From: an uncultured Alphaproteobacteria bacterium
GTDB lineage: Bacteria; Pseudomonadota; Alphaproteobacteria; RF32; CAG-239
Assembly (NCBI GenBank): GCA_947588655.1
Contig: CANPYS010000013.1
Coordinates: 1 to 48,335, forward strand
DNA length: 48,335 nucleotides
Direction: 5' to 3'
The number at the start of each line of letters is the position of its first letter. Position 1 is the first letter of the stretch. Made by a program: the position numbers and the translations under genes. Of the stretch, positions 16,888 through 25,956 are shown piece after piece. The notes below the pieces were generated by a model. That model saw only the letters and a program-made list of their open reading frames with translations, did not search any database and was not told the DNA's origin.

Positions 16888-17952
16888 ATGAAGTATGTTT
16901 TATTTTTGATAACAATTTTGTTTTCAAGTCAGGCGGTGGCGCTGAATTGTGAAAAGCAGCCAACCTGTGAAGAATTAAATTATTCTAAAGATGATGATCC
17001 TCAATGTGCTGAGGATGGTTATATTCTTTGTCCGTTTGACTTTTCCTATAAAAAATGTTTACAGCCTGATTGTGAAAAAATGGGTTACACAAAGTCTAAT
17101 AAATCGGGTTGGTGTGGCAAAATTTCAAAATGCCCGAATGATGAATCTTACACGGCATGTAAAGCCCTATGTGAAATTGGCGATGTTTATTATGCAGACG
17201 GTACTTGCGGTTATGCCGATGATTATGACGCATCTTCAGGTAAAATTCCTGTTGGCGTCGTGTTTTATATGACGGACGAGGGGCGTCATGGTAAAGTGAT
17301 TGCCTTTAATGATGTTCCGGCTGATCGTAAATATACGTTTTTTCCACCGAATACAGGTAAATCAGGTAAAGTAGATGGTGAAGATCCAATGCCTTTTGGT
17401 ACCCTTATTCCGGACGGACTTTCCGTTATTGAACCTGATAAACTTGTAGAATCCTTAAAAAGCGGGAAGAAAGAACTTTTTGATGGCAAAGGTAATACGG
17501 CAACCATACTCGCCTCGCCTAACCTTAAGCACTGTAATGGTAAACAAGAAAGTGATCCGAATTACCCCTATTATTGCCAGGCAACGGCGGCTATCCAAAC
17601 AAACTTATATTATCCCGATAAACGTGTGAAAAATGATCCTTTGGTCGGACAAGGGCAATGGTATATTCCGGCGCTTTATGAAGTCTTGCTCTGGAATCCC
17701 GTGGATATTAATCAAATGCAGTCATACAAGGCCTACGATGCCAGCGGCGCTTTAAATACAACCAAAACAAAAATAGAAGAAAGCTTTAAGTTATTGCAAG
17801 CTAAAGGTGTTTCTTGTGTCTATCTAAAATATTTTTATCCAACATCTACATTTATAAGTGAGGATAATCCATATTTTGCAAGCATTTTGGGTGCTAGGAC
17901 AAGGGATAATGTGTCTGATGCGCATCCTGTTCGCGCGATTTTGGCGTTTTAG
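16888..17952 (+). CDS. Secreted Cys-rich paralogue 4 with DUF1566-like C-terminal domain
   Basis: 354 residues; ATG preceded by AAGGAGG. The signal peptide (about 1-18) and first 35 codons are nearly the same as in paralogue 1. The Cys module is closer to paralogue 3 (WCGKISKCPNDESYTAC, DGTCGYADDYD), so the gene looks like a mosaic of the two. The C-terminal domain has DEGRHGKVIAF, GQGQWYIPALYEVLL and the ending HPVRAILAF. Function unknown; exported, probably disulphide-bonded. Confidence 0.8.
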   Translation: MKYVLFLITILFSSQAVALNCEKQPTCEELNYSKDDDPQCAEDGYILCPFDFSYKKCLQPDCEKMGYTKSNKSGWCGKISKCPNDESYTACKALCEIGDVYYADGTCGYADDYDASSGKIPVGVVFYMTDEGRHGKVIAFNDVPADRKYTFFPPNTGKSGKVDGEDPMPFGTLIPDGLSVIEPDKLVESLKSGKKELFDGKGNTATILASPNLKHCNGKQESDPNYPYYCQATAAIQTNLYYPDKRVKNDPLVGQGQWYIPALYEVLLWNPVDINQMQSYKAYDASGALNTTKTKIEESFKLLQAKGVSCVYLKYFYPTSTFISEDNPYFASILGARTRDNVSDAHPVRAILAF

Positions 17953-18020
17953 TTGAACACCATATCTATTCATAATCTTTTACTTTCTTTTTGAGAAAGT
18001 AAAGGATAATTGCGTAACCT

Positions 18021-19304
18021 TTACTTTTTATCTTGACTTGTTAAAAATAATTTAGAATCTGCTTTCATGGCGCAAAGCCAAAGGCGAATCGACTCATTTT
18101 GAAGCGTGGCAAAAGGCTCGTCCAAAAATGCCTTTGTTAAAAGCGCCTCGGCTTCTTTTTGCCCAATGCCGCGTGAACGTAAGTAAAAGAGCTGATTTTC
18201 ATCTAGCGCGCCACTTGTTGCACCATGACTGCATTTCACATCGTCTGCAAAAATTTCCAACGCCGGCTTCACGTCAACCGTTGCCTGATTGGAAAGCATG
18301 AGCGCTTTATGAAGTTGCGTGCCGTTTGCCCCAAAAGCCTTCGGCTCAATGCGAATTTTGCCCTGAAAAACACCATGCCCCTCGTCTTCCAAAACACCTT
18401 TAATCAGCTGTTTGGAAGTGGTTTGCGCACAAGCGTGAATCACGTTTGCCGTTGTGTCGTGCGTTGTTTTGCCTTTGGTGCGATAAGCCGCATTCAAAAC
18501 CGTTTCCGCGCCCTCTTCTTTTAAATGCACCAGCGTTTCATGGCGTGCAATCAAAGCCCCAAGCTCAGAGACATAACTTTCAAATCTGGCGTTTTGACGC
18601 ACCGAAACTGCATTAAACGCCAAATGCGCCGCTTTTTCATTTTCCTGTTGCTTTTTGTAATGTTTCAAAACGGCGGATTTGCCTAAAAAGATTTCATTTA
18701 CGACATTATGCGCATAAGTTAGCGTCTTGTTTTTGCTTTCAAAAAGTTCCACCCAATCAACCGCGGTCTCGCTTTCCAAAACAATGATATTATGAAAATC
18801 TGCCCAAAGGGGAAAATCTTCATCTGTTTCATAAATAAACGCCAGCGGTTTATCAAACGTTATACCGCGCGCCACGCGGATAAAAACGCCCTCGCCTAAA
18901 TGCGCCGTATTCAGCGCCGCAAACGGCATTTTACCCAATTCAAAACTTTTATTTAAATAAGCCGACGTTTCATGTTCTGCCGCCGCTTCTTCCAAGCTTA
19001 AAAGCGTTACGCCCTCGGGCAAATGCGGTTGATGCGCGCATAAATGCCCGTTATGAAAGCAAATTTCATAAGCCTCAAACGGCAAATGAGGTTCATGCTT
19101 ATGTTCACAAGTGCATGTCGTATGGTTTTCTGAACACGGCTTGGGGGCTTGATAAATATTTGAAAGAATCGGTTTAATGTTTGTATATTTCCATTCTTCC
19201 GTTTTTAATGTCGGCAAGCAAAATGCCGCGCGACCTTTATCGCGCCAGCCGCTTATGACCGCGTTATGTGTTTCCGAAAGCCCGATGTCTAACAAATTTT
19301 GCAT
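18021..19304 (-). CDS. sufD: Fe-S cluster assembly protein SufD
   Basis: 427 residues from the ATG at 19304, which overlaps the sufC stop (TGATG). SufD pairs with SufB in the SufBC2D scaffold for Fe-S cluster assembly. The C-terminal half shows the conserved beta-helix region: LEDEGHGVFQGKIRIEP, ANGTQLHKALMLSNQATVD, KPALEIFADDVKCSHGAT, LFYLRSRGIGQKEAEALL. The N-terminal part is more variable and includes a His/Cys-rich stretch (CSENHTTCTCEHKHEPH near residue 60), unusual for the family and possibly metal binding. It is the last gene of the suf cluster here; no sufS, sufE or sufA follows. Confidence 0.94.
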   Translation of the reverse strand: MQNLLDIGLSETHNAVISGWRDKGRAAFCLPTLKTEEWKYTNIKPILSNIYQAPKPCSENHTTCTCEHKHEPHLPFEAYEICFHNGHLCAHQPHLPEGVTLLSLEEAAAEHETSAYLNKSFELGKMPFAALNTAHLGEGVFIRVARGITFDKPLAFIYETDEDFPLWADFHNIIVLESETAVDWVELFESKNKTLTYAHNVVNEIFLGKSAVLKHYKKQQENEKAAHLAFNAVSVRQNARFESYVSELGALIARHETLVHLKEEGAETVLNAAYRTKGKTTHDTTANVIHACAQTTSKQLIKGVLEDEGHGVFQGKIRIEPKAFGANGTQLHKALMLSNQATVDVKPALEIFADDVKCSHGATSGALDENQLFYLRSRGIGQKEAEALLTKAFLDEPFATLQNESIRLWLCAMKADSKLFLTSQDKK

Positions 19305-20065
19305 CAGCAACCCTCATTTACAAACGCAGCATAGCCTTTTTCTTCAAGTGCCAAAGCAAGTGTTTTATCGCCCGAACGCACAATGTGTCCGTCCGCAAAA
19401 ATATGCACGACATCCGGCGTGATGTAATTTAACAACCGTTGATAATGCGTGATAATCAGCATAGCGCGTTTGCCGTCACGAAGTGTGTTTACGCCGTCCG
19501 CCACCACTTTTAAGGCATCAATATCTAAGCCGGAATCCGCCTCGTCCAAAAGGGCCATTGTCGGCTTTAAAACCGCCATTTGCCACGTTTCCATACGCTT
19601 TTTTTCGCCCCCTGAAAAGCCAACATTTACCGGACGTTTAAGCATTTCGGTGCTGATACCTAACTTGGCGGCTTCTTCTTTGGCAATTTTCAAAAAGCCC
19701 AAAGTATCCAGCTCCGGCTCGCCTCTGTGCTTGCGCACGGCATTTAAGGCATGCTTTAAGAAATTAACGGTCGGCACGCCGGCAATTTCCACCGGATATT
19801 GCATAATCATAAACAAACCCTCGCGCGCGCGCTCCTCAACGCTCATCTGAAGCAAATCTTTGCCATGAAAGCGCACCGTGCCACTTAATACCTCGTAGCC
19901 GGGCTTGCCGCACAAAACATTTGAAAGCGTGGATTTGCCCGCGCCGTTCGGCCCCATTAAGGCATGAACTTCACCTTCCATAATGGTTAGATTGAGGTTT
20001 TTGATAATCTGTTTATCGCCGGCTTTGGCGCATAAATCCTTAATTTCAAGCACAGGTTTCGTCAT
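19304..20065 (-). CDS. sufC: Fe-S cluster assembly ATPase SufC
   Basis: 253 residues from the ATG at 20065; a GTG four codons upstream is possible but its Shine-Dalgarno would be too close. Cytosolic ABC ATPase energising the SufBCD scaffold. Walker A GPNGAGKST, the SufC-specific signature SGGEKKRMETWQM, and Walker B with LLDEADSGLDIDAL are all present. It follows sufB with a one-base gap and overlaps sufD by one base. Confidence 0.96.
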   Translation of the reverse strand: MTKPVLEIKDLCAKAGDKQIIKNLNLTIMEGEVHALMGPNGAGKSTLSNVLCGKPGYEVLSGTVRFHGKDLLQMSVEERAREGLFMIMQYPVEIAGVPTVNFLKHALNAVRKHRGEPELDTLGFLKIAKEEAAKLGISTEMLKRPVNVGFSGGEKKRMETWQMAVLKPTMALLDEADSGLDIDALKVVADGVNTLRDGKRAMLIITHYQRLLNYITPDVVHIFADGHIVRSGDKTLALALEEKGYAAFVNEGC

Positions 20066-20066
20066 T

Positions 20067-21512
20067 TTAACCGACACTCCCTTCCAATGAAATGTTAATC
20101 AGTTTGGCAGCTTCAATGGCAAATTCCATCGGCAACTGTTGCATAACCTCACGGCAAAAACCGTTGACAATCAGCCCAACCGCATCTTCCTCACTTAAAC
20201 CGCGCTGGCGACAATAAAAAAGCTGTTCATCGCCGATTTTAGACGTTGTCGCTTCATGCTCCAAAACTGCCGTTGCATTATGATTTTCAACATAAGGCAC
20301 AGTGTGCGCGCCACATAACGCGCCAATAAGCAAATTATCGCACTGCGAATAATTCCGCGCGTGTTCTGCCGTTTGCGACACATGCACCAAGCCCCGATAT
20401 GTTTGATTTGAACGACCGGCGGAAATGCCCTTGGAAATGATTTTGGAGCGCGTGTTTTTGCCCAGATGAATCATTTTTGTGCCGGTATCGGCTTGCTGAT
20501 GATTGTTGGTAATGGCCACCGAATAAAACTCGCCAACCGAATTATCGCCCTGCAAAACACATGACGGATATTTCCAAGTGATAGAAGAACCCGTTTCCAC
20601 CTGTGTCCATGAAACTTTAGAATTTTCGCCACGGCAAGCCGCCCTTTTGGTCACAAAATTATAAACGCCGCCTTTGCCCTCCGAATCGCCGGGATACCAG
20701 TTTTGAACTGTGGAATATTTGACCTCGGCATCTTTTAAAACCACAATTTCCACAATAGCGGCATGAAGTTGATTTTCATCGCGTTGGGGGGCGGTGCACC
20801 CCTCTAAATAAGAAACATAGCTCCCCTCGTCTGCCACAATCAGCGTGCGTTCAAACTGGCCCGTGTTTTTGGCGTTAATCCTAAAATATGTGGAAAGCTC
20901 CATAGGGCAACGCACGCCTTTGGGAATGTAGACAAACGAACCGTCCGTAAACACCGCCGAATTCAAACAGGCAAAGAAATTATCGGTATAAGGCACAACC
21001 GAGCCTAAATATTTTTGCACTAAATCAGGATGTTTTTGCACTGCTTCTGAAATGGAGCAGAAAATAATGCCATGCTTTTCAAGCTCGGCGCGGTAAGTGG
21101 TTGCCACCGAAACGCTGTCAAAAACCGCGTCCACCGCCACAACGCCTGCTAAAACTTCTTGCTCTTTTAACGGAATGCCCAACTTATTATATGTTTCAAG
21201 CAATTCAGGCGCGACATCATTCAAGCTTTTGGGCGCATTTTTTGGCTTGGGCGCAGAAAAATATGACAATGCCTGATAATCAATCGGGTCATAAGTGATG
21301 TTTGCCCATTTGGGTTCGGTCATCGTTTGCCAATGCTCAAAAGCTTTCAGGCGGCGTTGTAAAAGCCAATCCGGTTCATTTTTCTTTTGTGAAATCAGGC
21401 GGATAATATCTTCATTTAAACCCACAGGCGCAGAATCGGCGTCTATGTCCGTGACAAAGCCGTATTTATATTTATCGCCGCTTTCATCGGCTATGGTTGG
21501 TTTTTGCGCCAT
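20067..21512 (-). CDS. sufB: Fe-S cluster assembly protein SufB
   Basis: 481 residues from the ATG at 21512 (AAGG seven bases upstream); the open frame extends to a TTG at 21527. Scaffold subunit on which the nascent cluster forms. Typical segments: [73 protein letters not shown] and the C-terminal [19 protein letters not shown]. First gene of sufBCD; divergent from the lipoprotein gene at 21629. Confidence 0.97.
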   Translation of the reverse strand: MAQKPTIADESGDKYKYGFVTDIDADSAPVGLNEDIIRLISQKKNEPDWLLQRRLKAFEHWQTMTEPKWANITYDPIDYQALSYFSAPKPKNAPKSLNDVAPELLETYNKLGIPLKEQEVLAGVVAVDAVFDSVSVATTYRAELEKHGIIFCSISEAVQKHPDLVQKYLGSVVPYTDNFFACLNSAVFTDGSFVYIPKGVRCPMELSTYFRINAKNTGQFERTLIVADEGSYVSYLEGCTAPQRDENQLHAAIVEIVVLKDAEVKYSTVQNWYPGDSEGKGGVYNFVTKRAACRGENSKVSWTQVETGSSITWKYPSCVLQGDNSVGEFYSVAITNNHQQADTGTKMIHLGKNTRSKIISKGISAGRSNQTYRGLVHVSQTAEHARNYSQCDNLLIGALCGAHTVPYVENHNATAVLEHEATTSKIGDEQLFYCRQRGLSEEDAVGLIVNGFCREVMQQLPMEFAIEAAKLINISLEGSVG

Positions 21513-21628
21513 TTTCAAGCCTTTCAAACTGTGCGCACAGCATAGGCTTTTGATTTTTAAAAATCAAGTAGTTTTAACGAATATTTCACGAATTGATGGC
21601 AATATCACAACAGATTAAAGGAAGGACG

Positions 21629-22531
21629 ATGCTTAAAAAGTTTGCGGCACATATTTTGTTATGCCTGTTTTTAACAGGTTGTTACAGCTCAAACATTCAG
21701 CTCTTAAACCGCGCCACTTGGTTCGGTGCCACGCCTTCTGTGGTAACTGTCGGACGGGGCGATACACTTTACTCTATTTCCAAGCGCTATGATGTGAATC
21801 TGCAGGAATTGATACAAGCGAACGGTTTGCGCGCGCCTTATAACATTAAGGTTGGGCAAACGTTAAGGATTCCGAAATCAACTTATCATATTGTGCGCAA
21901 AGGCGATACGCTTTATTCCATTTCTAAACGCTACAACACCAGCGTGGACGCCCTTGTCCGCGCCAACAGCTTAACACAACCTTACACCATCAGCGTGGGG
22001 CAAAAAATTGCGCTTTCGGGTACCAAAGCCGCACCGTCTTCACAACGCAAAGCCCCGACAGCGACTCCGAGCAAAAAAGCAACAACCGCCAAAGCCACAA
22101 CATCTTCTTCCCAAAAGAAAACTGCACCAACGACCTATACAGCGCCTAAAAAGCGCACGGCTAAATTTATGTGGCCGGTGCAAGGCAAAGTGATTGCTAA
22201 CTTCGGCAGCCTTGGCAAAGGGCGCAAGAATGACGGCATTAATATCAGCGCCGCTAAAGGCTCTGCCGTGAAAGCCGCGGATGCCGGCACGGTCGCTTAT
22301 GCCGGCAACGAGCTTAAAGGCTTTGGGAAGCTCATCTTAATTAAGCATAACGATGGGTGGATTACCGCTTATGCGCATAACGACAAACTTTTGGTTAAAA
22401 AAGGGCAGAAAGTAAAAAAAGGCGAAAAAATCTCTACTGTCGGCAGTACAGGCGGTGTTAGCTCGCCTCAGCTCCATTTTGAAGTGCGCGCAGGCAAAAA
22501 AGCCGTCAATCCGCGTTCTTATCTGCCTTAA
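21629..22531 (+). CDS. NlpD-like LysM/M23 lipoprotein, degenerate zinc site
   Basis: 300 residues from the ATG at 21629 (AAGGAAGG upstream). Lipobox LFLTGC gives a lipidated Cys near residue 19. Two LysM domains follow (GDTLYSISKRYDVNLQELI and GDTLYSISKRYNTSVDALV), then a Ser/Thr/Lys/Ala-rich linker and an M23 domain. The usual HxGxD zinc motif reads NDGINIS, losing both ligands, while YAHND and QLHFEVR remain. That suggests an amidase activator like NlpD rather than an enzyme. Probably outer-membrane anchored and septal. The envC-type gene at 3446 is the other activator in the window. Confidence 0.88.
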   Translation: MLKKFAAHILLCLFLTGCYSSNIQLLNRATWFGATPSVVTVGRGDTLYSISKRYDVNLQELIQANGLRAPYNIKVGQTLRIPKSTYHIVRKGDTLYSISKRYNTSVDALVRANSLTQPYTISVGQKIALSGTKAAPSSQRKAPTATPSKKATTAKATTSSSQKKTAPTTYTAPKKRTAKFMWPVQGKVIANFGSLGKGRKNDGINISAAKGSAVKAADAGTVAYAGNELKGFGKLILIKHNDGWITAYAHNDKLLVKKGQKVKKGEKISTVGSTGGVSSPQLHFEVRAGKKAVNPRSYLP

Positions 22532-22566
22532 AAGCAATTAATTGTTTAATAAGCCCAAGATTTTAG

Positions 22567-22594
22567 TTGTAATTTGGAATTGTTTATGTATACT
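22567..22594 (+). promoter_or_regulatory. Promoter for yajC-secD-secF
   Basis: TTGTAA (22567-22572), 16-base spacer, TATACT (22589-22594), about 30 bases before the yajC start. Confidence 0.5.
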
Positions 22595-22624
22595 CCTACC
22601 AGTTTTAATGTAGGAGAAAAGAAA

Positions 22625-22972
22625 ATGTTTATCCGTCAAGCTTGGGCGCAAGATGCCGCAACAGTTAGCACAAGCGCCTCTTTTGCAGGGACTTTTATCC
22701 AAATTATCGGTATTTTTTTGGTGTTTTATTTGCTTTTAATCCGCCCGCAACAAAAGCGCCTTAAACAGCATGAAGCACGCTTGAAAGCTCTTAAAGTGGG
22801 CGATAAGGTTTTAAGCGGCGGTGGCCTTTATGCCGTTGTTAAAAAAATTAAGGACGATGACATTACTTTGGAACTTGCCAAAGGCTTTGAAGTGCAAACA
22901 CCACGCTATGCCATTCGGGAAGTCTTAACCGAAGACGCCACTGTTGCTTCTCCCAAAAGATCTAAAAAATAA
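22625..22972 (+). CDS. yajC: Preprotein translocase subunit YajC
   Basis: 115 residues from the ATG at 22625 (TAGGAG upstream). Single membrane helix (about 18-40) followed by LLIRPQQKRLKQHEARLKAL, the family hallmark, and KVGDKVLSGGGLYAVVKKI. Accessory subunit of SecDF-YajC in the inner membrane. It is followed after 14 bases by secD, the usual order. Confidence 0.95.
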   Translation: MFIRQAWAQDAATVSTSASFAGTFIQIIGIFLVFYLLLIRPQQKRLKQHEARLKALKVGDKVLSGGGLYAVVKKIKDDDITLELAKGFEVQTPRYAIREVLTEDATVASPKRSKK

Positions 22973-22986
22973 GCAGGAATTGAAAA

Positions 22987-24534
22987 ATGTATAAACTTTC
23001 TCGTGAACGTATTTTAATTATCTTGGCTATTTGTTTGGTCGGCTTGTTTTTCGCCGTGCCAAACTTTTTGCCGCAATCTGTTAAATTGCCGCATTGGTGG
23101 CAACCCGTTAGCCTTGGGCTTGATTTGCAAGGCGGTTCAAATCTGCTTTTACAGGTAGATATGGACGGCGTGATGAAAGAACGCATGCAAGCTTTGGAAG
23201 ATTCTGCGCGGCAGGTTTTGCGTGATCATCGCATTCGCTATGAAAATCTTTCGGCAAAACCCGATGGACTTTATGTGAAAATTAACGATTTTAACGCGCG
23301 CACTAAAGCTTTGGGCTATTTGCAAAAACTAGAAGAAGGGTTAACCGCTCAAACCGAAGATGACACGATTGTTCTTAAGATGACGGAACAATCTGAAAAT
23401 ATGCTCAAGAGTAGAGTTTTGGATCAATCTATTGAAATTGTGCGCCGCCGTATTGATGAACTTGGCACAAAAGAACCGGTTATTCAAGCACAAGGTAGCG
23501 ATCGGATTGTGGTTCAGCTCCCTGGCGTGCAGAATCCGGAAGATGTGAAAAAACTTTTGGGCAAAACGGCAAAAATGTCTTTCCATTTGGTGGACAGAAG
23601 AGCATCTCTTGCCGATGCGCGCCGTGGCAAATTAAGCGCTCAGTTGCGCGTTGTACCTGACGCCGATGGCATTAATCAGCACATTTTAACACGCAAAGCC
23701 GTGGTTGACGGGAGTAGCTTAACAGATGCCGGCGTCACTTTCCAAGAAGGTAACCGTCCGGCGGTAAGCTTTAAGTTTAATGCAACAGGCGGCCGTAAGT
23801 TTGGTGAAGTCACGCGCGACCATGTGGGTGAACAACTTGCTATTGTGCTGGATAATGAAGTTATTTCCGCACCTGTTATTCAATCTGCTATTACAGGTGG
23901 CAACGGCGTTATTACCGGCAATTTTTCTGCTGAGGAAGCTAACAATCTGGCTTTAATGCTTCGTTCAGGCGCTTTGCCGGCGCAACTTCAGGTTATTGAA
24001 GAACGCACCGTTGGCGCTGGTTTGGGCGCTGATTCTATCCGCGCGGGGCTTGTGGCATCGCTTATTGGATTTGCGGCGGTTTTAATCTTTATTATTGCGG
24101 CTTATGGTCTGTTTGGTATTTTTACGTCCATTACGCTTTTTATCAACTTGTTCTTAACGCTTGGCGTGATGAGCTTAATCGGTACAACATTGACTCTTCC
24201 TGGTATTGCTGGTTTGATTCTTTCTATCGCGATGGCGGTTGATGCCAATGTGCTTATTTTTGAGCGTATGCGCGAAGAAGCCAAAAAGGGTCGTTCCACT
24301 AAAGACGCTGCCGAAGCAGGCTTTACAGAAGCTTGGGCAACCATTGTGGATTCTAACTTGACAACCGTTGTTGCCGCGCTCGTGCTGTTTTGGCTTGGAA
24401 CTGGTCCTGTCCGCGGTTTTGCCGTTACATTAACAATTGGTATTTTAATATCCATGTTTACATCTGTCACGGTGGCTCGCTTGATTATTGCGGCGTGGAT
24501 GGTGCGTTGCAAACCAACAAAACTGCCAATTTAA
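22987..24534 (+). CDS. secD: Protein translocase subunit SecD
   Basis: 515-residue inner membrane protein that uses the proton gradient to complete Sec export. N-terminal helix (about 9-27), then LGLDLQGGSNLLLQVD, the large periplasmic P1 domain, and five C-terminal helices from about residue 340 (GLGADSIRAGLVASLIGFA, IAGLILSIAMAVDANVLIF). Length fits the alphaproteobacterial form. Second gene of yajC-secD-secF. Confidence 0.97.
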   Translation: MYKLSRERILIILAICLVGLFFAVPNFLPQSVKLPHWWQPVSLGLDLQGGSNLLLQVDMDGVMKERMQALEDSARQVLRDHRIRYENLSAKPDGLYVKINDFNARTKALGYLQKLEEGLTAQTEDDTIVLKMTEQSENMLKSRVLDQSIEIVRRRIDELGTKEPVIQAQGSDRIVVQLPGVQNPEDVKKLLGKTAKMSFHLVDRRASLADARRGKLSAQLRVVPDADGINQHILTRKAVVDGSSLTDAGVTFQEGNRPAVSFKFNATGGRKFGEVTRDHVGEQLAIVLDNEVISAPVIQSAITGGNGVITGNFSAEEANNLALMLRSGALPAQLQVIEERTVGAGLGADSIRAGLVASLIGFAAVLIFIIAAYGLFGIFTSITLFINLFLTLGVMSLIGTTLTLPGIAGLILSIAMAVDANVLIFERMREEAKKGRSTKDAAEAGFTEAWATIVDSNLTTVVAALVLFWLGTGPVRGFAVTLTIGILISMFTSVTVARLIIAAWMVRCKPTKLPI

Positions 24535-24559
24535 CTTTTTGATATAAGGATGAACGAAA

Positions 24560-25495
24560 ATGAAACTTTTTAGTTGGGTTACAAAAGATACAAATATTGA
24601 CTTCTTAAAACCGCGCAAGTGGACTGGTATCTTCTCGGTTTTGATGATTGCTCTTTCGCTTTATTCTATTGCTGTGAAAGGCTTTAATTACGGCATTGAT
24701 TTTTCCGGCGGTATCTTAATTGAACTTAAAAGCAACGAACCTATTAATCCGGAAACAATGCGCGCACAATTAAATCAGCTCGGGCTTGATGAAGTCACGC
24801 TTCAAACAATCGGCGAAAACGGCGATGAGTTGATGCTCCGTGTGCAAGGCGATGGTTCTGATGAGGAAAGCCAACGCGCGATGCTTGCGCAAATTAGACA
24901 GACGCTCGGCGATGGGTATGAATATCGCCGCGTGGAATCAGTCGGGCCGCAAGTCGGCAATGAACTTAAACGCGATGGCATGCTTGCCTCAATTGTTGCT
25001 ATTTTGGCTATTTCAGCTTATATTTGGTTCCGCTTTGAATGGCAGTTTGCTTTGGGTGCTTTAATCAGCTTGTTTAATGATTTGATTGTGACACTTGGGT
25101 TGATTTCGTTTTTAGATTTTGATTTTAGCTTAACAACCGTCGCCGCTATTTTGACCTTGGCTGGTTATTCAGTTAACGATACGGTTGTGACTTATGATCG
25201 TATTCGTGAAAACTTGCGCAAATATAAGAAAATGCCGTTATATGACTTGCTTAACAAAAGCGTGAATGATATTTTGTCTCGCACGATTTTGACAGGTTTA
25301 ACAACGCTGTTTGCCTCACTTGCTTTGCTTATTTGGGGCGGCGATACGTTGCGTAGTTTTTCATTTACAATCTTTTTTGGTGTGATTGTTGGTACTTATT
25401 CGTCCATTTATATCGCAACGGCTTTCTTGTCAATGTTTGACTTACGTCGCACGCAAGAAGCACAAAAAGATGTTAATCCGTTTGGAAATGCTTAA
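24560..25495 (+). CDS. secF: Protein translocase subunit SecF
   Basis: 311 residues, partner of SecD. FNYGIDFSGGILIELKS after the first helix, then the small periplasmic domain and five C-terminal helices with LTLAGYSVNDTVVTYDRIRE and SRTILTGLTTLFA. It follows secD by 25 bases with its own AAGGATG ribosome binding site. A long bidirectional terminator follows. Confidence 0.97.
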   Translation: MKLFSWVTKDTNIDFLKPRKWTGIFSVLMIALSLYSIAVKGFNYGIDFSGGILIELKSNEPINPETMRAQLNQLGLDEVTLQTIGENGDELMLRVQGDGSDEESQRAMLAQIRQTLGDGYEYRRVESVGPQVGNELKRDGMLASIVAILAISAYIWFRFEWQFALGALISLFNDLIVTLGLISFLDFDFSLTTVAAILTLAGYSVNDTVVTYDRIRENLRKYKKMPLYDLLNKSVNDILSRTILTGLTTLFASLALLIWGGDTLRSFSFTIFFGVIVGTYSSIYIATAFLSMFDLRRTQEAQKDVNPFGNA

Positions 25496-25509
25496 ACTTA
25501 AGATCGCTT

Positions 25510-25556
25510 AAGCTCAAAAAAAATCCCGCTTCAAAAGGCGGGATTTTTTTGAGCTT
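25510..25556. terminator. Bidirectional intrinsic terminator between secF and rbfA
   Basis: AAGCTCAAAAAAAATCCCGC pairs with a matching right arm around a short loop, with A and T runs on both sides of the CCCGC/GCGGG core. It lies between the convergent secF and rbfA genes and can end both transcripts. Confidence 0.9.
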
Positions 25557-25564
25557 AATAAAAC

Positions 25565-25945
25565 TTATGGTTTTTTCATTAAATCTTGAGCCACTTTCGG
25601 ATGACGAAGAAGTTTCTCAATCTTATCTACTTCTGAAAATGTGTCATCCGCGCGGAAAGTCAAATCCGGCGTGTAACGAAGTTTAAGCTTTGAAGCAATT
25701 TGCTTTTTAAAAAGCCATGCGTCAGCATTAAGCTCTTCCAAAACAAGCCCTAAATCTTTGCCATTAAGAGTCATGATGTAGGCGTGCGCGTACTTTAAAT
25801 CAGGCGAAACACGAACTTCCGTTACGGTAATAAAAGCCGATTTAACGGTTTCGCTCCTGATTTCGCCACGCTCCAAAACGTTTGCAATCACGCGTTTTAT
25901 TTCTTGTCCAACGCGGAGTTGCCGCTGAGATGGTTCTTTTTCCAT
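25565..25945 (-). CDS. rbfA: 30S ribosome-binding factor A
   Basis: 126 residues; start ATG preceded by AAGGAG. KH-like fold protein for late 16S/30S maturation: RVGQEIKRVIANVLERGEI, FITVTEVRVSPDLKYAHAY and LRYTPDLTFRADDTFSEVD are the family motifs. Last gene of rimP-nusA-ylxR-infB-rbfA. Confidence 0.95.
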   Translation of the reverse strand: MEKEPSQRQLRVGQEIKRVIANVLERGEIRSETVKSAFITVTEVRVSPDLKYAHAYIMTLNGKDLGLVLEELNADAWLFKKQIASKLKLRYTPDLTFRADDTFSEVDKIEKLLRHPKVAQDLMKKP

Positions 25946-25956
25946 AAGTATACTCC

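Noticed and set aside
17979-18003. TTTACTTTC/GAAAGTAAA hairpin as terminator for paralogue 4
   Set aside because: The stem is A/T-rich and no clean T run follows, so the call is not reliable.
22593-22616. CTCCTAC/GTAGGAG hairpin that would hide the yajC ribosome binding site
   Set aside because: The left arm overlaps the predicted -10 box, so it would not be in the transcript from that promoter.
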